Notes under the pieces: generated by a model
Databases searched by the model: none
What the model was told of the DNA's origin: nothing
Seen by the model: only the letters and a program-made list of their open reading frames with translations
Position numbers and translations under genes: made by a program
Part shown: one piece after another, positions 25,615 to 34,468 of the stretch
How the letters are laid out: the number at the start of each line of letters is the position of its first letter
How positions within the stretch are numbered: position 1 is the first letter of the stretch
From: Anaerolineae bacterium
GTDB taxonomy: Bacteria; Chloroflexota; Anaerolineae; Aggregatilineales; Phototrophicaceae
Direction of reading: 5' to 3'
NCBI GenBank assembly: GCA_019912965.1
Contig: JAIOHM010000083.1
Coordinates: 27,833-91,832, forward strand
Length of the DNA: 64,000 nt

Positions 25615-26970
25615 ATGTCAAAAGTAATCCAGACCACCATTCAGTGTATACAGTGCCGTCAACCTGTCCGCGCATCTGTGCAGGGGTTGATTGACGCTGC
25701 CCAGGATCCGCAGGCGAAAATTGCGATGCTTGCTGGACGCTTGAATGTTACCCCCTGCCCAAACTGTGGTGCGCCCAATACCATCCTGACCCCATTGTTG
25801 TTTCATGATGGCAGCAAAGAACTGCTGATTTCTTATGTGCCAATGGAACTCGGCATGAGTAAAGATGCTCAGGAAAAAGCAATGGGTGAGCTGATGCGGG
25901 AGTTGACTACCAATTTGCCGCAAGGTGCTTTCAAAGCCTACATGCTTCAGCCTCGTCAGGCATTGACCATGCAGGGTTTGGTTGAGCAGGTGTTGCAGTC
26001 TGATGGTGTCACACCAGAAATGATGGAAGCCCAACGTAATCGTGTGCGTTTGGTCGAGACTTTTATTCAGTCCTCACCTGACCAACTTCCAGACCTTGTG
26101 AAGCAGAATGATGATAAGATTGATGCTGGCTTTTTCCAGACGATGACCCTCATCATTCAACAGCTTGCGGCGGAAGGTCGTGAAGGTGCAGTGGAACAGA
26201 TCATCGAGATTCAGAATCGTATTGTCGAACTTTCCACTTTTGGCAAGGAATTGCTGGAAGAAAATCGTCTGCAGGAAGAAATTGTTGCAGCTGTTGCCAG
26301 TGATGTGAATGCTTTAGGGCAGGGCGCGACCCGCGAGGATTTCCGCAAACTGGCTGTCAAATATGCCGAGGATGATCAACGGTTGCAGGCTTTGGTTGGC
26401 CTGATACGCCCGGTTTTTGACTACACTTTCTTTCAGGATTTCAGCACCTACATTGCACAGGCTCCAGCGGAAGAACGCGACAAGTTAACCGACGTGCGTG
26501 AACAATTGCTGGAACTGACGGCGATGATCGATCAGCAGTCCCAGATCGCACTGCAAGAAGCTGCCGGATTCCTGCGTGTGCTGTTGAGCAGCCCCGATCC
26601 TGACGCCCTCATCGCTGAGAACCTCCCCGCCATTGATTACACTTTTATGCAGGTGCTTTCTGCCAATGTTCAGGAAGCGCAGCGACGCGGTGACTTGAAC
26701 GCCAGTGCCAAGCTAAAAGACCTGTATAACCGGGTGGTTTCAGCGTTGCAGGCCAACATGCCGCCTGAACTGCGTTTTATCAATGAACTGCTCTCTGCCC
26801 CGTCCAATGATGTTGCCCGCGATATGATTGCCCAACGTGCCAGTGAATTTGGCCCTCCGTTGCTCGATGCAATGGGAGCTGTCGAAGATCAGCTTGCTGG
26901 ACAAGGTAATCCTGCGCTGCTGGAACGTTTTAATTTTGTGCGTCAGCAGGTCACCCAAATGTTTGGCTAA
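25615..26970 (+). CDS. CpXC-domain protein
   Basis: A 451-residue protein. The N-terminal 110 residues form a CpXC zinc-ribbon-like domain with two Cys pairs (QCIQCRQPV and PCPNCGAPNTIL). The rest is almost entirely helical and acidic, with repeated motifs such as PDQLPDLVKQNDDKIDAGFF and PAIDYTFMQVLSANVQEAQRRG, suggesting an all-helical solenoid. No signal or membrane segment. It lies just behind the histidine kinase and could share its transcript. The CpXC family has no established activity; a zinc-binding scaffold is a fair guess. Confidence 0.82.
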   Translation: MSKVIQTTIQCIQCRQPVRASVQGLIDAAQDPQAKIAMLAGRLNVTPCPNCGAPNTILTPLLFHDGSKELLISYVPMELGMSKDAQEKAMGELMRELTTNLPQGAFKAYMLQPRQALTMQGLVEQVLQSDGVTPEMMEAQRNRVRLVETFIQSSPDQLPDLVKQNDDKIDAGFFQTMTLIIQQLAAEGREGAVEQIIEIQNRIVELSTFGKELLEENRLQEEIVAAVASDVNALGQGATREDFRKLAVKYAEDDQRLQALVGLIRPVFDYTFFQDFSTYIAQAPAEERDKLTDVREQLLELTAMIDQQSQIALQEAAGFLRVLLSSPDPDALIAENLPAIDYTFMQVLSANVQEAQRRGDLNASAKLKDLYNRVVSALQANMPPELRFINELLSAPSNDVARDMIAQRASEFGPPLLDAMGAVEDQLAGQGNPALLERFNFVRQQVTQMFG

Positions 26971-27068
26971 TGCCATCAGGTGTAGCGGTATTTAACAAAA
27001 CTGCTGCCAAAACATGAGTTGTGTCATGACGTGCCCCATCTTATTCCCCTATGATTGCCCTACGCCTG

Positions 27069-27100
27069 CCGGGTTCGCTTAGCTGTTGACCCGAACCCGG
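27069..27100. other. Stem-loop in the gap before the second glycosidase-like gene
   Basis: Perfect nine-base arms CCGGGTTCG and CGAACCCGG with a 14-base loop, in the 260-base gap after the CpXC gene. There is no T-run on either side. The gap holds no other support for a gene. It may be a structured leader or small RNA element; nothing firmer can be said. Confidence 0.35.
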
Positions 27101-27230
27101 TGGATGTACCCCTATATTCCATCAGTTGCATTTGGTAAAATTCATATTTTGCAGTAGATTCTGCCGTTTACAAGCGGCTTCGCGCTGTTAATGGACAGAT
27201 TTCAATAGACATGTAATGAGGTTGAGAGTA

Positions 27231-28640
27231 ATGCAACGAAATTCCCGATCTATTATTGGAATATGCAGCGTAGCTGCACTGGCGTTGTTGCTGTTGGCGC
27301 TTTCTTTCCCAACAGGCGGCAGTGTGCTGGCGCAGGGTGTTCCCACGCCCACACCCAATGACCCCATTTGGCGCGGCTTTTCCGCAGTGCGCGATGCCAT
27401 AGAGGAAGCCCGCTCGGTTGATTTGACCATTGTCCGTTCCTACGACTGGGAACAGAGCGAATGGAAGGGTGGCATTGATAGTTGCGTTGATTTGGAGGAT
27501 ATTACTCAAGCGCGCGAACTATACTTTGGCTGGACATACACAATTACCAGTCTGCGCGGCGAGGTTTTTCAGGCGCGTATCAGTTTTGACCTGAAGGAAC
27601 TCGCTGTCTGTGATCGCTTGGATACAGTTGCTGCGACTCCTGTCCCCGGCACGCCAAATCCCAACCTGCCGACGCCTGTTGCGGGTAGTGCCGCTGTTGG
27701 TACATTTGAATTGGGTGGTCAGGTCTTGGATGCCAGTTTGAATACCTTCGGTTATATGAGCCGTGCGGGTATGAAGTGGATTAAGCAGCAGGTTTCCTAT
27801 AGCCTCGGTGATGACCCCAGTAAAGTTACAACAATAATCAATGTGGCGCATTCCAATGGCTACAAAATTCTGTTGAGTGTCTTGGGTGCTAAAGATCAAC
27901 TCGCTGCCAGTTTTGACAGCTATGTCAATACCTATGCCCAATTCCTGGCGGGTGCGGCGGGTCTTGGCGCAGATGCTATTGAAGTCTGGAACGAGCCAAA
28001 CATTGACCGTGAATGGCCTGCTGGTCAAATCAATGGTGGCAACTATACCAAAATGCTGGCTGCCGCTTTTAATGCCATCAAAGCTAAGAACGCCAATACC
28101 ATCGTTATCAGTGCTGCACCTGCTCCGACAGGTTTCTTTGGTGCAGCGGGTTGCACCGATCAAGGCTGCAATGACGATACTTTCATGACGCAGATGGCGC
28201 AGGCAGGCGCGGCCAATTACATGGATTGTGTCGGGTTGCATTACAACGAAGGGGTTATTCCGCCGTCGCAGAATAGCAACGATCCTCGCGGTTCTTATCC
28301 TACCTACTTCTTTAGCTCGATGTTGAACCGGGGATATTCTCCCTTTGGTGGTAAGCAGGTCTGCTGGACGGAACTCGGCTACCTCTCTGGTGAAGGCTAC
28401 TCGACAGCTATTCCGGCGGGTTTTGCTTGGGCGCAGAACACGACTGTTGCCCAGCACGCTGCTTGGTTAGCGGAAGCCGCTACGCTCTCTGCTCAGAGTG
28501 GCAAAGTGCGGTTGATGATTGTGTTCAATGTGGATTTCCCATACTATACCGCCACTGATCCTCAGGGTGGTTATGCAATGGTTCGTCCCGGCGGTGCGTG
28601 CCCCGCCTGTGACTCGCTCGGCGCGGTGATGAAGAAGTAA
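27231..28640 (+). CDS. Secreted glycoside hydrolase-like protein (clan GH-A type)
   Basis: A 469-residue exported protein. The signal region is SIIGICSVAALALLLLAL with a cleavage-like VLAQG, then a short SH3b-free N-terminal part and a Pro/Thr linker (VPGTPNPNLPTP) leading to a TIM-barrel. The acid/base glutamate is in DAIEVWNEPNIDREW and the likely nucleophile in QVCWTELGYLSGEG. Cysteines in GAAGCTDQGCND and GGACPACDS suit an extracytoplasmic protein. The ATG at 27231 is preferred over 27216 because GAGG precedes it at the right distance. It belongs to the same broad group as the protein at 15280; the substrate is unknown. Confidence 0.78.
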   Translation: MQRNSRSIIGICSVAALALLLLALSFPTGGSVLAQGVPTPTPNDPIWRGFSAVRDAIEEARSVDLTIVRSYDWEQSEWKGGIDSCVDLEDITQARELYFGWTYTITSLRGEVFQARISFDLKELAVCDRLDTVAATPVPGTPNPNLPTPVAGSAAVGTFELGGQVLDASLNTFGYMSRAGMKWIKQQVSYSLGDDPSKVTTIINVAHSNGYKILLSVLGAKDQLAASFDSYVNTYAQFLAGAAGLGADAIEVWNEPNIDREWPAGQINGGNYTKMLAAAFNAIKAKNANTIVISAAPAPTGFFGAAGCTDQGCNDDTFMTQMAQAGAANYMDCVGLHYNEGVIPPSQNSNDPRGSYPTYFFSSMLNRGYSPFGGKQVCWTELGYLSGEGYSTAIPAGFAWAQNTTVAQHAAWLAEAATLSAQSGKVRLMIVFNVDFPYYTATDPQGGYAMVRPGGACPACDSLGAVMKK

Positions 28641-28694
28641 TAGAGCAGACTTCGTAGGGACACGATAATCCGTGTCTGATGTAAGAACTTTGTA

Positions 28695-28717
28695 GGGCGG
28701 GTTTTGTTGGCCCGCCC
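28695..28717. repeat. Dispersed GGGCG-type hairpin / likely bidirectional terminator
   Basis: Arms GGGCGGG and CCCGCCC with loop TTTTGTTGG, preceded by TTTGTA and followed by TTATC. It lies exactly between the convergent glycosidase-like and VOC genes, so a terminator role is plausible. A weaker GACACG/CGTGTC hairpin is at about 28660-28676. Confidence 0.6.
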
Positions 28718-28720
28718 TTA

Positions 28721-29470
28721 TCATTTCACCAGTTCGATTCGTGCCCCATGTAAGATCGTCAGATCGAGCGACCGATTCTCCCCGCTTTTGAGCCAGATTG
28801 TGTTCAGTTTGTCGTTATCCAATGCGGGATTTAAGCGTAACTTTAAGCCAAATCCTGTGCCTGCAAATTCGGCTTGAGCATCATCTTGCGAATCGGGTTC
28901 GCGCCCCAATATACATTGATAATAAGCTATTCCAGCCTTCAAGTCAGGGATTTCTATTTCGATGTTGGCTATGCCTGTTACGGCATTAGGTTGCAGTGTT
29001 TTTGCTGCTTCATTAGGGACTCGCAATTGGCGAGGTGTATCATCCTGAATGAAAAATGGCGTCATGGTGTTGCCGATCATCGCGCTCCGCCAGCGGAGTT
29101 CTTGTCCATCTGGGCGTAAACGTCCGCCGGGTGGTCGCATCTGGATGTTCAAACCCCGTGCTTGCATCGCCTTTGTCTCTGCTTCCAAATCATCCGCAAG
29201 CAGGGCATAACCCCCGAATCCTTCGCCCTGTGCGAACATAAACAGGAAGTTGCTGCGGTCAGCCATATCGACAGTTTCGATGAATTTGGGATTGGTCGGG
29301 GCGAGCAATTCCAGATAAGTACCATCGTGAAAAACAATCAGGGCATTATGTGTTTTGCCATCTGCGTGTTCACCACCAAAAAACGGATTAAAGCCTGCTG
29401 TGCGGTAATCAGCTATTGCTGCCTCTAAATCGCGAACCAGAATCACCGCATGATCAAACCGTAGCCCCAT
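28721..29470 (-). CDS. VOC superfamily protein (glyoxalase-like domain)
   Basis: A 249-residue protein with two vicinal-oxygen-chelate half modules: the first begins RFDHAVILVRDLEAAIADYR, with metal-candidate His7 and Glu in GTYLELLAP, and the second begins TGIANIEIEIPDLKAGIAYYQ. The arrangement fits the Glyoxalase_3-like group, not a specific enzyme. No signal peptide. It is the last gene of a minus-strand run that begins with the response regulator; 26 bases separate it from the nucleotidyltransferase-like gene. Confidence 0.85.
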   Translation of the reverse strand: MGLRFDHAVILVRDLEAAIADYRTAGFNPFFGGEHADGKTHNALIVFHDGTYLELLAPTNPKFIETVDMADRSNFLFMFAQGEGFGGYALLADDLEAETKAMQARGLNIQMRPPGGRLRPDGQELRWRSAMIGNTMTPFFIQDDTPRQLRVPNEAAKTLQPNAVTGIANIEIEIPDLKAGIAYYQCILGREPDSQDDAQAEFAGTGFGLKLRLNPALDNDKLNTIWLKSGENRSLDLTILHGARIELVK

Positions 29471-29496
29471 CTTCCACTTCCCTTTTGACGATCACA

Positions 29497-30420
29497 CTAA
29501 TCCCCTGGCACGGCGCTCGGTTGTGCTTCTAATCCATACTCCCGCAGGCGTGTATAATATTTTTGTAGCACTGGATGACCGTGATCGTCAAAATGGCCTT
29601 TAACATGGCTGTCATCCAGCTTTGCAGATGAATGTGGTTTTTGCATATCTTGGGCGAAGCGCTGTAGTTTCCGGCGATATTCCCAGTTCTCTAGCCAGTC
29701 ACCCAATTGACCGCCGAGAATGGATTCGGCCATCCATTTCAAGCCGTTCCAGAACCAGCCTGTTTGCTGCTCAATTTCTTTATAAAATGCATCTGTGGCA
29801 TTTGGCAGTTGTTCCCCAACCCACAGGTTCGCCGCTCGAAAGCGTTCGTAAAGCCTGTGACCATAAAGCGGCACCATCTGTACCACCTCATGAGCCATGA
29901 AAATATCATGTCGTTCCTGTGATAAGGCGCTTTCCGCCAGCACATAATTGGGGCAGACTTCCACACCCTGCACTCGCGCCAGTCGTACCAACGCAATAGC
30001 GAATCCGCGCGCCAGCCATACCCGCCCCGGTGCAGTCACGAGGATATAATCCAGATCATCGTCGTCCGCCGCTGCATTACGCATTGCCAGTGCCCCGGTT
30101 AAGGCTACCATCCGTACAAATGGCAGCCGCGCCAGCCATCGACCATACCGCATGGCGACAGGCCACAAATGTTCCGACGCAGTTTCGCGTATCTGGCGAA
30201 CAGCAATAATATCCGTGCGTTCACCGTATACTACATAGCCCTCAACCTGATTGAGCACTGTTTTTAATGCTGTTGAAGTTGCCAGTGTGTTGCACACGGA
30301 CTCTAGGCTAACCGGCTCATCATGGATCAGGAAGTGATGAATTTCTTTAGCAGTCATCGGAAAATTAAAAACATCTGCGTACAGCACCGTGCGTAATATC
30401 GCTGCCTCAATGCCTTCCAT
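29497..30420 (-). CDS. Nucleotidyltransferase-like protein
   Basis: A 307-residue protein. Residues 1-95 look like a winged-helix domain (ILRTVLYADVFNFPMTAKEIHHFL). Then MVALTGALAMRNAAADDDDLDYILV resembles the core of pol-beta-type nucleotidyltransferases (G[A/S]...D.DLD), followed by a helical domain. The first catalytic motif normally reads GSxxxG..xxxSDxD; here GALAMRNAAADDDDLD is divergent. The function could be antibiotic- or tRNA-type nucleotidyl transfer or something unrelated. No membrane segment. Similar proteins with an N-terminal helix-turn-helix are known mainly as unnamed proteins. Confidence 0.65.
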   Translation of the reverse strand: MEGIEAAILRTVLYADVFNFPMTAKEIHHFLIHDEPVSLESVCNTLATSTALKTVLNQVEGYVVYGERTDIIAVRQIRETASEHLWPVAMRYGRWLARLPFVRMVALTGALAMRNAAADDDDLDYILVTAPGRVWLARGFAIALVRLARVQGVEVCPNYVLAESALSQERHDIFMAHEVVQMVPLYGHRLYERFRAANLWVGEQLPNATDAFYKEIEQQTGWFWNGLKWMAESILGGQLGDWLENWEYRRKLQRFAQDMQKPHSSAKLDDSHVKGHFDDHGHPVLQKYYTRLREYGLEAQPSAVPGD

Positions 30421-30490
30421 TAAAACAACCCCTTATGATTATTTTGGGTAGTATACGCTTGATGCTGGGTAGCCGGATTGATTTTTTAAC

Positions 30491-31999
30491 CTAATTCCAC
30501 CGCCATACCCAGGTTTCTGTGAATTGACAGGAGGTGCTGATGGGTTCAAAGTTGACGACTGCGTTGCCGACTGCACCTTCAACGGTCGGGCCGCTGCTGC
30601 TCCCGATATAGCGACCATCTACATAATAGATGATGTTTTCACCGCGCGCGATCACAACCAGTTGATGACGATTTTGCGTCGAGGGCAGGGTTTCCCCAAA
30701 TATGCCCGGCAGAAAGGTGTCATCATCGCGTTGCGAGACGCCGTAACCACCATTGCCGTCCACATAGGCCAGCATATAGTTGGTGTCATCAACCCCCCGG
30801 AATACCAGCCCACAGCCTGTCACGCCGCTCGATGCAGATTCCCAGGCTACAGTTGCCCCCATCGCGAAGTTTTCGTAGGTTGCGCCGCGTCCCAGCATCA
30901 GCCGTTCCACACCCGGTCTCCGTGATTCAACAAAACTCTCGTTGACGGTCAGTGCCATTTCGCCGCCTGATGGAATCACCAAACGCCGTTGAAGTTCCTG
31001 CGCCATATTGTTGGGTGTGCTGACGATCAACTGCTCCGGTAGGACGGATTGGTCATCAAGAATGAGGGGTTCGGTTATAGTCAGATCATCAAATCGTGCT
31101 TCCACACGGCTGGTGAGTGAAGATGGCGTTTCGATTCCTAGTCCGATTGTTCCCAGCTCGGTTAAAGTGCTGTCTGTTGCCCGTCCAAAAAACTGTCCAT
31201 CATAGAAAAAATCGAACCCGATTCCATTGACCAGCATCCCTAGCGTGAAAGTAGCTCCGCCCGGAATAATCGCTGGATGGGGTGTCCAGTCTCGCACAAT
31301 TTGGCTGCTGCCATTTGATCGGAGGGAGAACCGCCACTGCCCCTGATTATTGATGTTGAGCACATAATAGGTCTCATCATTTTGTTGCCGCGCCGTCATG
31401 CTGACGATCCAGCCACTTTCCCCGCTGACATTTACATTCACCTGAGCATAGTAGGTGTTCGGTGTTTGTATGTCCGTGTGTAAGGCAATGCCCGTTTGTT
31501 CAGGTTCGGCTAATGCCAGCACCAGTTGTCCATCTTCAGATTGAATTTCAAGGGGTTCTGGGGCTTCCCATTCCAGATTGCCATTGAAATTCTCGCTCTG
31601 CGCCAACTGGGTGAAACCGGGTGTCATCGTCAGTGTATAATCGCCTGAAGTGCCATCAAAGCCTGTGACAGTTAGGGTATACGTGTCAAGTCGCGGAAAG
31701 GTAATGGCTTCCAGCAGTGCGTCATTTGTATCTGGATAATCATAATCATCATTGCCAATCAACGCGGTTCCTGCGCTGTTGCTGATGGTGAACGCCGGAT
31801 CGAGATCGCCCGTTTCTGCCTGAATATGGAACGAAAAAACGGCTCCATCTGCCGCGTTGAACGTCCAGGATTGGGTGCCGCCGCTTTCGATCTGTCCTGT
31901 AACGGGGGATAATGGCTCAAGTGTATTGTTTTGTGCCAGTGTGGGTATGAAACCGATTAGCAGTCCGGCACAAGTCAGGATTACTTTTACGGCAGCCAT
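30491..31999 (-). CDS. Secreted PPC-domain and LamG/concanavalin-like protein
   Basis: A 502-residue exported protein with signal MAAVKVILTCAGLLIGFIPTLAQ. Residues about 30-125 form a bacterial pre-peptidase C-terminal (PPC) domain: SGGTQSWTFNAADGAVFSFH, then GNDDYDYPDTNDALLEAITF and TYTLTVTGFDGTSGDYTLTM. Two concanavalin-like/DUF1080-like beta-sandwich regions follow (about 130-320 with YYAQVNVNVSGESGWIVSM, and 340-500 with NYMLAYVDGNGGYGVSQRDD). There is no protease domain, so it is probably a surface or matrix-binding protein. Its start overlaps the upstream membrane protein gene by 13 bases, which supports co-translation. Confidence 0.8.
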   Translation of the reverse strand: MAAVKVILTCAGLLIGFIPTLAQNNTLEPLSPVTGQIESGGTQSWTFNAADGAVFSFHIQAETGDLDPAFTISNSAGTALIGNDDYDYPDTNDALLEAITFPRLDTYTLTVTGFDGTSGDYTLTMTPGFTQLAQSENFNGNLEWEAPEPLEIQSEDGQLVLALAEPEQTGIALHTDIQTPNTYYAQVNVNVSGESGWIVSMTARQQNDETYYVLNINNQGQWRFSLRSNGSSQIVRDWTPHPAIIPGGATFTLGMLVNGIGFDFFYDGQFFGRATDSTLTELGTIGLGIETPSSLTSRVEARFDDLTITEPLILDDQSVLPEQLIVSTPNNMAQELQRRLVIPSGGEMALTVNESFVESRRPGVERLMLGRGATYENFAMGATVAWESASSGVTGCGLVFRGVDDTNYMLAYVDGNGGYGVSQRDDDTFLPGIFGETLPSTQNRHQLVVIARGENIIYYVDGRYIGSSSGPTVEGAVGNAVVNFEPISTSCQFTETWVWRWN

Positions 32000-32652
32000 T
32001 GCGGAAATTGTCCATTCAATTGCTGAATGTATGCCTGAAAATCCTCATAAGTCATTTCCGCTCCATCCGTCCAGCGATGGGTCTCTGCGACCCGTAACCG
32101 TCGCTGTTCACCCGCCACCCGCAGCGAATCCTGTTTTACGTTGCTGGCCGTTTTCTCGCTCATAAGGTCGGTAAATCGTGTGATTTTATGTAGGGTTTCG
32201 GCTTGTTCCGGTGATGCGAAAGTGTAAACCGCCAGATAAAGATCATTCTGTTCCAGCGCGCAGGCCACCATGTACCAACCCTTTGGTACACGGGTGCGCC
32301 GCGTAATTTTGAAACGCCATAACATCGCGCTCACAGCGTCATTAGAACGAACGACCGTCTCCACCTTGTCACGCAGCATCAGCCGGACGCCTTCAGCATC
32401 GACATGCACAGCGCGACCACTCGGCCACCTTGCTTTCAATGTGGGTTCGATCAAGCGACTGCCTAAAGCAGCCACCGCAAAAGCAATAATCCCCGCGATG
32501 ATGTTGAAGCCCGCGCTGGAAATGATGGCGTTGGCAATCACGAAAGCAATCACCCATAACCCGGCGAACAACAGGACGAGACTAAGGCGCAGCGCACCGT
32601 GTTCGCGGTCTACAGGAATCGACAGACTGGTTTCAGATGCAGTGTTTATCAT
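31987..32652 (-). CDS. Two-TM membrane protein of unknown function
   Basis: A 221-residue protein with a short cytoplasmic start, two membrane helices (about residues 22-42 and 47-67, LVLLFAGLWVIAFVIANAI and FNIIAGIIAFAVAALGSRLI), and a soluble C-terminal domain of about 145 residues (AVHVDAEGVRLMLRDKVETVV...MTYEDFQAYIQQLNGQFP). The second half looks like a PH-like or small sensor domain, but that is only an impression. It starts 3 bases after the methyltransferase stop and overlaps the PPC gene. Confidence 0.7.
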   Translation of the reverse strand: MINTASETSLSIPVDREHGALRLSLVLLFAGLWVIAFVIANAIISSAGFNIIAGIIAFAVAALGSRLIEPTLKARWPSGRAVHVDAEGVRLMLRDKVETVVRSNDAVSAMLWRFKITRRTRVPKGWYMVACALEQNDLYLAVYTFASPEQAETLHKITRFTDLMSEKTASNVKQDSLRVAGEQRRLRVAETHRWTDGAEMTYEDFQAYIQQLNGQFPQWLP

Positions 32653-32655
32653 ATC

Positions 32656-33423
32656 TTAGTTAGAGGATGGTTTTTCGGCGACAAAAATGACTCGCGGCGC
32701 GCGTGACGAGCCGTGATCGTAGGATTCGAGATTGCTGTTGAGGATGGTGCGTAGGGTAAACCCGCTGCGTTGGAGTAGGGAGGCAATGGCTTGTACAGGG
32801 AATGCCCGCAGGATGCGTTTGGCCTCGCTGCGTTCCCAACCATTGCCTGCGCGTTGGAAGATGAAATACTGTGTGGTTTGCATCTGCCGTTCGTAATCGT
32901 AGTCGGTAGTGCTAAACACGGTCAGATTTTGTGGATCATTGTGCAGCAGTCGATCACCGGATTCACCATCTTGTGTCAAACCCTGTACCGTCAGCATGTC
33001 GAACAAAAACAGCTTGCCCGGTTCAAGGCTGCGTTGCACATTGCCGAAAACGGTTTCCAGATCGCGCAGACTGTTGAGTTCGTTCATCACATTCAGCGCC
33101 AGTGCCAGATCAACCGACCCGATTTGGGTGCCCAACTCCCGGATGTCTGCTTGCAGCCACTTGAGGCTCAATCCGGGGTCGTTCATCTTACGTCGCGCGG
33201 CATCCAGCATTTCCGCCGAGTTATCAACCCCAATCAGGTTGTACGGGTATTGGGACAAATACTCGATGCTGCTACCTGTCCCGCAACCCAGTACTGCAAT
33301 CCGCCGTCCCAGCCAGTCAATCCGCTGAGCATAATCAATCAGGCGCGGTGTAATCCGCTGCCCAAATTCGGCCATGCCAATAGCATCATAAATAGGGGCT
33401 AGGACTGCGTAATCTCCGGGCAT
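32656..33423 (-). CDS. SAM-dependent methyltransferase
   Basis: A 255-residue class I methyltransferase. Motif I is RIAVLGCGTGSSIEYLSQY, motif II is NLIGVDNSAEMLDAARRK, and LKWLQADIRELGTQIGSVDLALALNVMNEL supplies the acidic and post-II parts. The later half is a larger beta-rich region (FSTTDYDYERQMQTTQYFIF), as in the UbiE/Methyltransf_25 group of small-molecule methylases. No membrane segment. The substrate is open. It is upstream of two exported-protein genes and may be part of one transcript with them. Confidence 0.85.
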   Translation of the reverse strand: MPGDYAVLAPIYDAIGMAEFGQRITPRLIDYAQRIDWLGRRIAVLGCGTGSSIEYLSQYPYNLIGVDNSAEMLDAARRKMNDPGLSLKWLQADIRELGTQIGSVDLALALNVMNELNSLRDLETVFGNVQRSLEPGKLFLFDMLTVQGLTQDGESGDRLLHNDPQNLTVFSTTDYDYERQMQTTQYFIFQRAGNGWERSEAKRILRAFPVQAIASLLQRSGFTLRTILNSNLESYDHGSSRAPRVIFVAEKPSSN

Positions 33424-33503
33424 GAGTGTTGATTTCCCTGTCGGTCAGGCATCTCGATTCCTGACAGCTAGGGTAGCATAAAGTTACCGAATCAGCCAAT
33501 GCT

Positions 33504-34199
33504 TTAAACCGGCATTCGGTAGCCTTGTCCCGGCACGGTCACGATGTAGGTAGGGTGACGCGGATTTTGCTCCACCTTCTGCCGCAGCCGCGAGATATTG
33601 ACGCGCAGTACCGAATAATCGCCTTCGTACTGTTCGCCCCATACTACCCGCAGCAGATCATCATGTGTTACCAACTGTCCTGCGTTCCGCATCATCGTCA
33701 CCAGCAACCCGTACTCAATTGGTGTTAGATGCAGTCGTTGACCACGAATCATCGCCTGCCGCCGGGGAATATCCAGCTCAAGCTGCCGAACCACCAATTT
33801 GGTTTCAGGTTGTGGTGTCCAGTCAATGCGGCGCAGCAGTGCTCCTACCCGTGCCACTAATTCTTCAGGTGAGAACGGCTTGGCGAGGTAATCATCCGCC
33901 CCGGCTTCCAGCGCTGTTACCTTATCCCGTTCCCGGCTGAACCCGCTCAACACGATCATCGGCAAAAACGAATGTGTGCGTACTTGTCGCAGCACATCCA
34001 GCCCGTTGATGTCTGGCAGGTTAATGTCCAACAACACCAGGTCGGGCGGCCTGGAAGCGATATTGTATAAAGCCTCTTCCCCCCGGTCGACTGTAAAAGC
34101 GTTGTATCCGGCCTCGCTTAACAGCGTACTGACCACTTCGGCGGTGTCTTCGTCGTCTTCCACAATCAGGATGTCACGGTTATCCCGTAGCGTCACCAT
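33504..34199 (-). CDS. OmpR/PhoB-type response regulator
   Basis: A 231-residue DNA-binding response regulator. The receiver has the acid pair E14/D15/D16 (LIVEDDEDTAEVV), phosphoacceptor Asp58 in LVLLDINLPDINGLDVL and Lys in YLAKPFSPEELVARV. The C-terminal winged helix runs QLELDIPRRQAMIRGQ...LRVNISRLRQKVEQNPRHPTYI to the end. No histidine kinase is adjacent: the kinases at 24028 and 51845 are 8 and 18 kb away. The gap of about 180 bases to tRNA-Val on the same strand could hold its promoter; none was obvious. Confidence 0.93.
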   Translation of the reverse strand: MVTLRDNRDILIVEDDEDTAEVVSTLLSEAGYNAFTVDRGEEALYNIASRPPDLVLLDINLPDINGLDVLRQVRTHSFLPMIVLSGFSRERDKVTALEAGADDYLAKPFSPEELVARVGALLRRIDWTPQPETKLVVRQLELDIPRRQAMIRGQRLHLTPIEYGLLVTMMRNAGQLVTHDDLLRVVWGEQYEGDYSVLRVNISRLRQKVEQNPRHPTYIVTVPGQGYRMPV

Positions 34200-34347
34200 A
34201 GGTTATGTCCTGGGGGATAATCCCTTTTATACGGTTTTCAAACCAATATGTAACATGGTTTGCCTAAATATAGCCTATATCGGGGTGTCATAGCAATAAA
34301 CCTTTATTTAGTTTTTGCAACTTGGTCTGCAAGGTTGAGGGTAAACA

Positions 34348-34377
34348 AAAACGCATACCTATGTTAGTATGCGTTTA
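34348..34377 (-). terminator. Intrinsic terminator of tRNA-Val
   Basis: Reading the minus strand, AAACGCATAC and GTATGCGTTT arms enclose an eight-base loop, and the second arm runs into TTTTTGTTT. It begins 7 bases past the 3' end of the tRNA. Confidence 0.75.
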
Positions 34378-34383
34378 TATATT

Positions 34384-34456
34384 TGGGCACACTAGGACTT
34401 GAACCTAGAACCCTTTGCGTGTAAAGCAAATGCTCTGCCAATTGAGCTATGCGCCC
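34384..34456 (-). tRNA. tRNA-Val (anticodon TAC)
   Basis: Acceptor stem GGGCGCA/TGTGCCC (one G-T pair) with discriminator A, D-arm TAGCTCAATTGGCAGAGC, anticodon stem TTTGC/GCAAA around loop TTTACAC, anticodon TAC, and T-arm CTAGG TTCAAGT CCTAG. The 73-nt cloverleaf is complete. CCA is not encoded. It lies 12 bases after the HTH/LAGLIDADG-like gene and is followed by its own terminator. Confidence 0.97.
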
Positions 34457-34468
34457 ATTCCCGATATC

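Noticed and set aside
26971..27230. Small RNA such as 6S or SRP RNA in the gap after the CpXC gene
   Set aside because: No SRP GGAA-type loop or long 6S-like bulged duplex is visible; only a short stem-loop can be supported.
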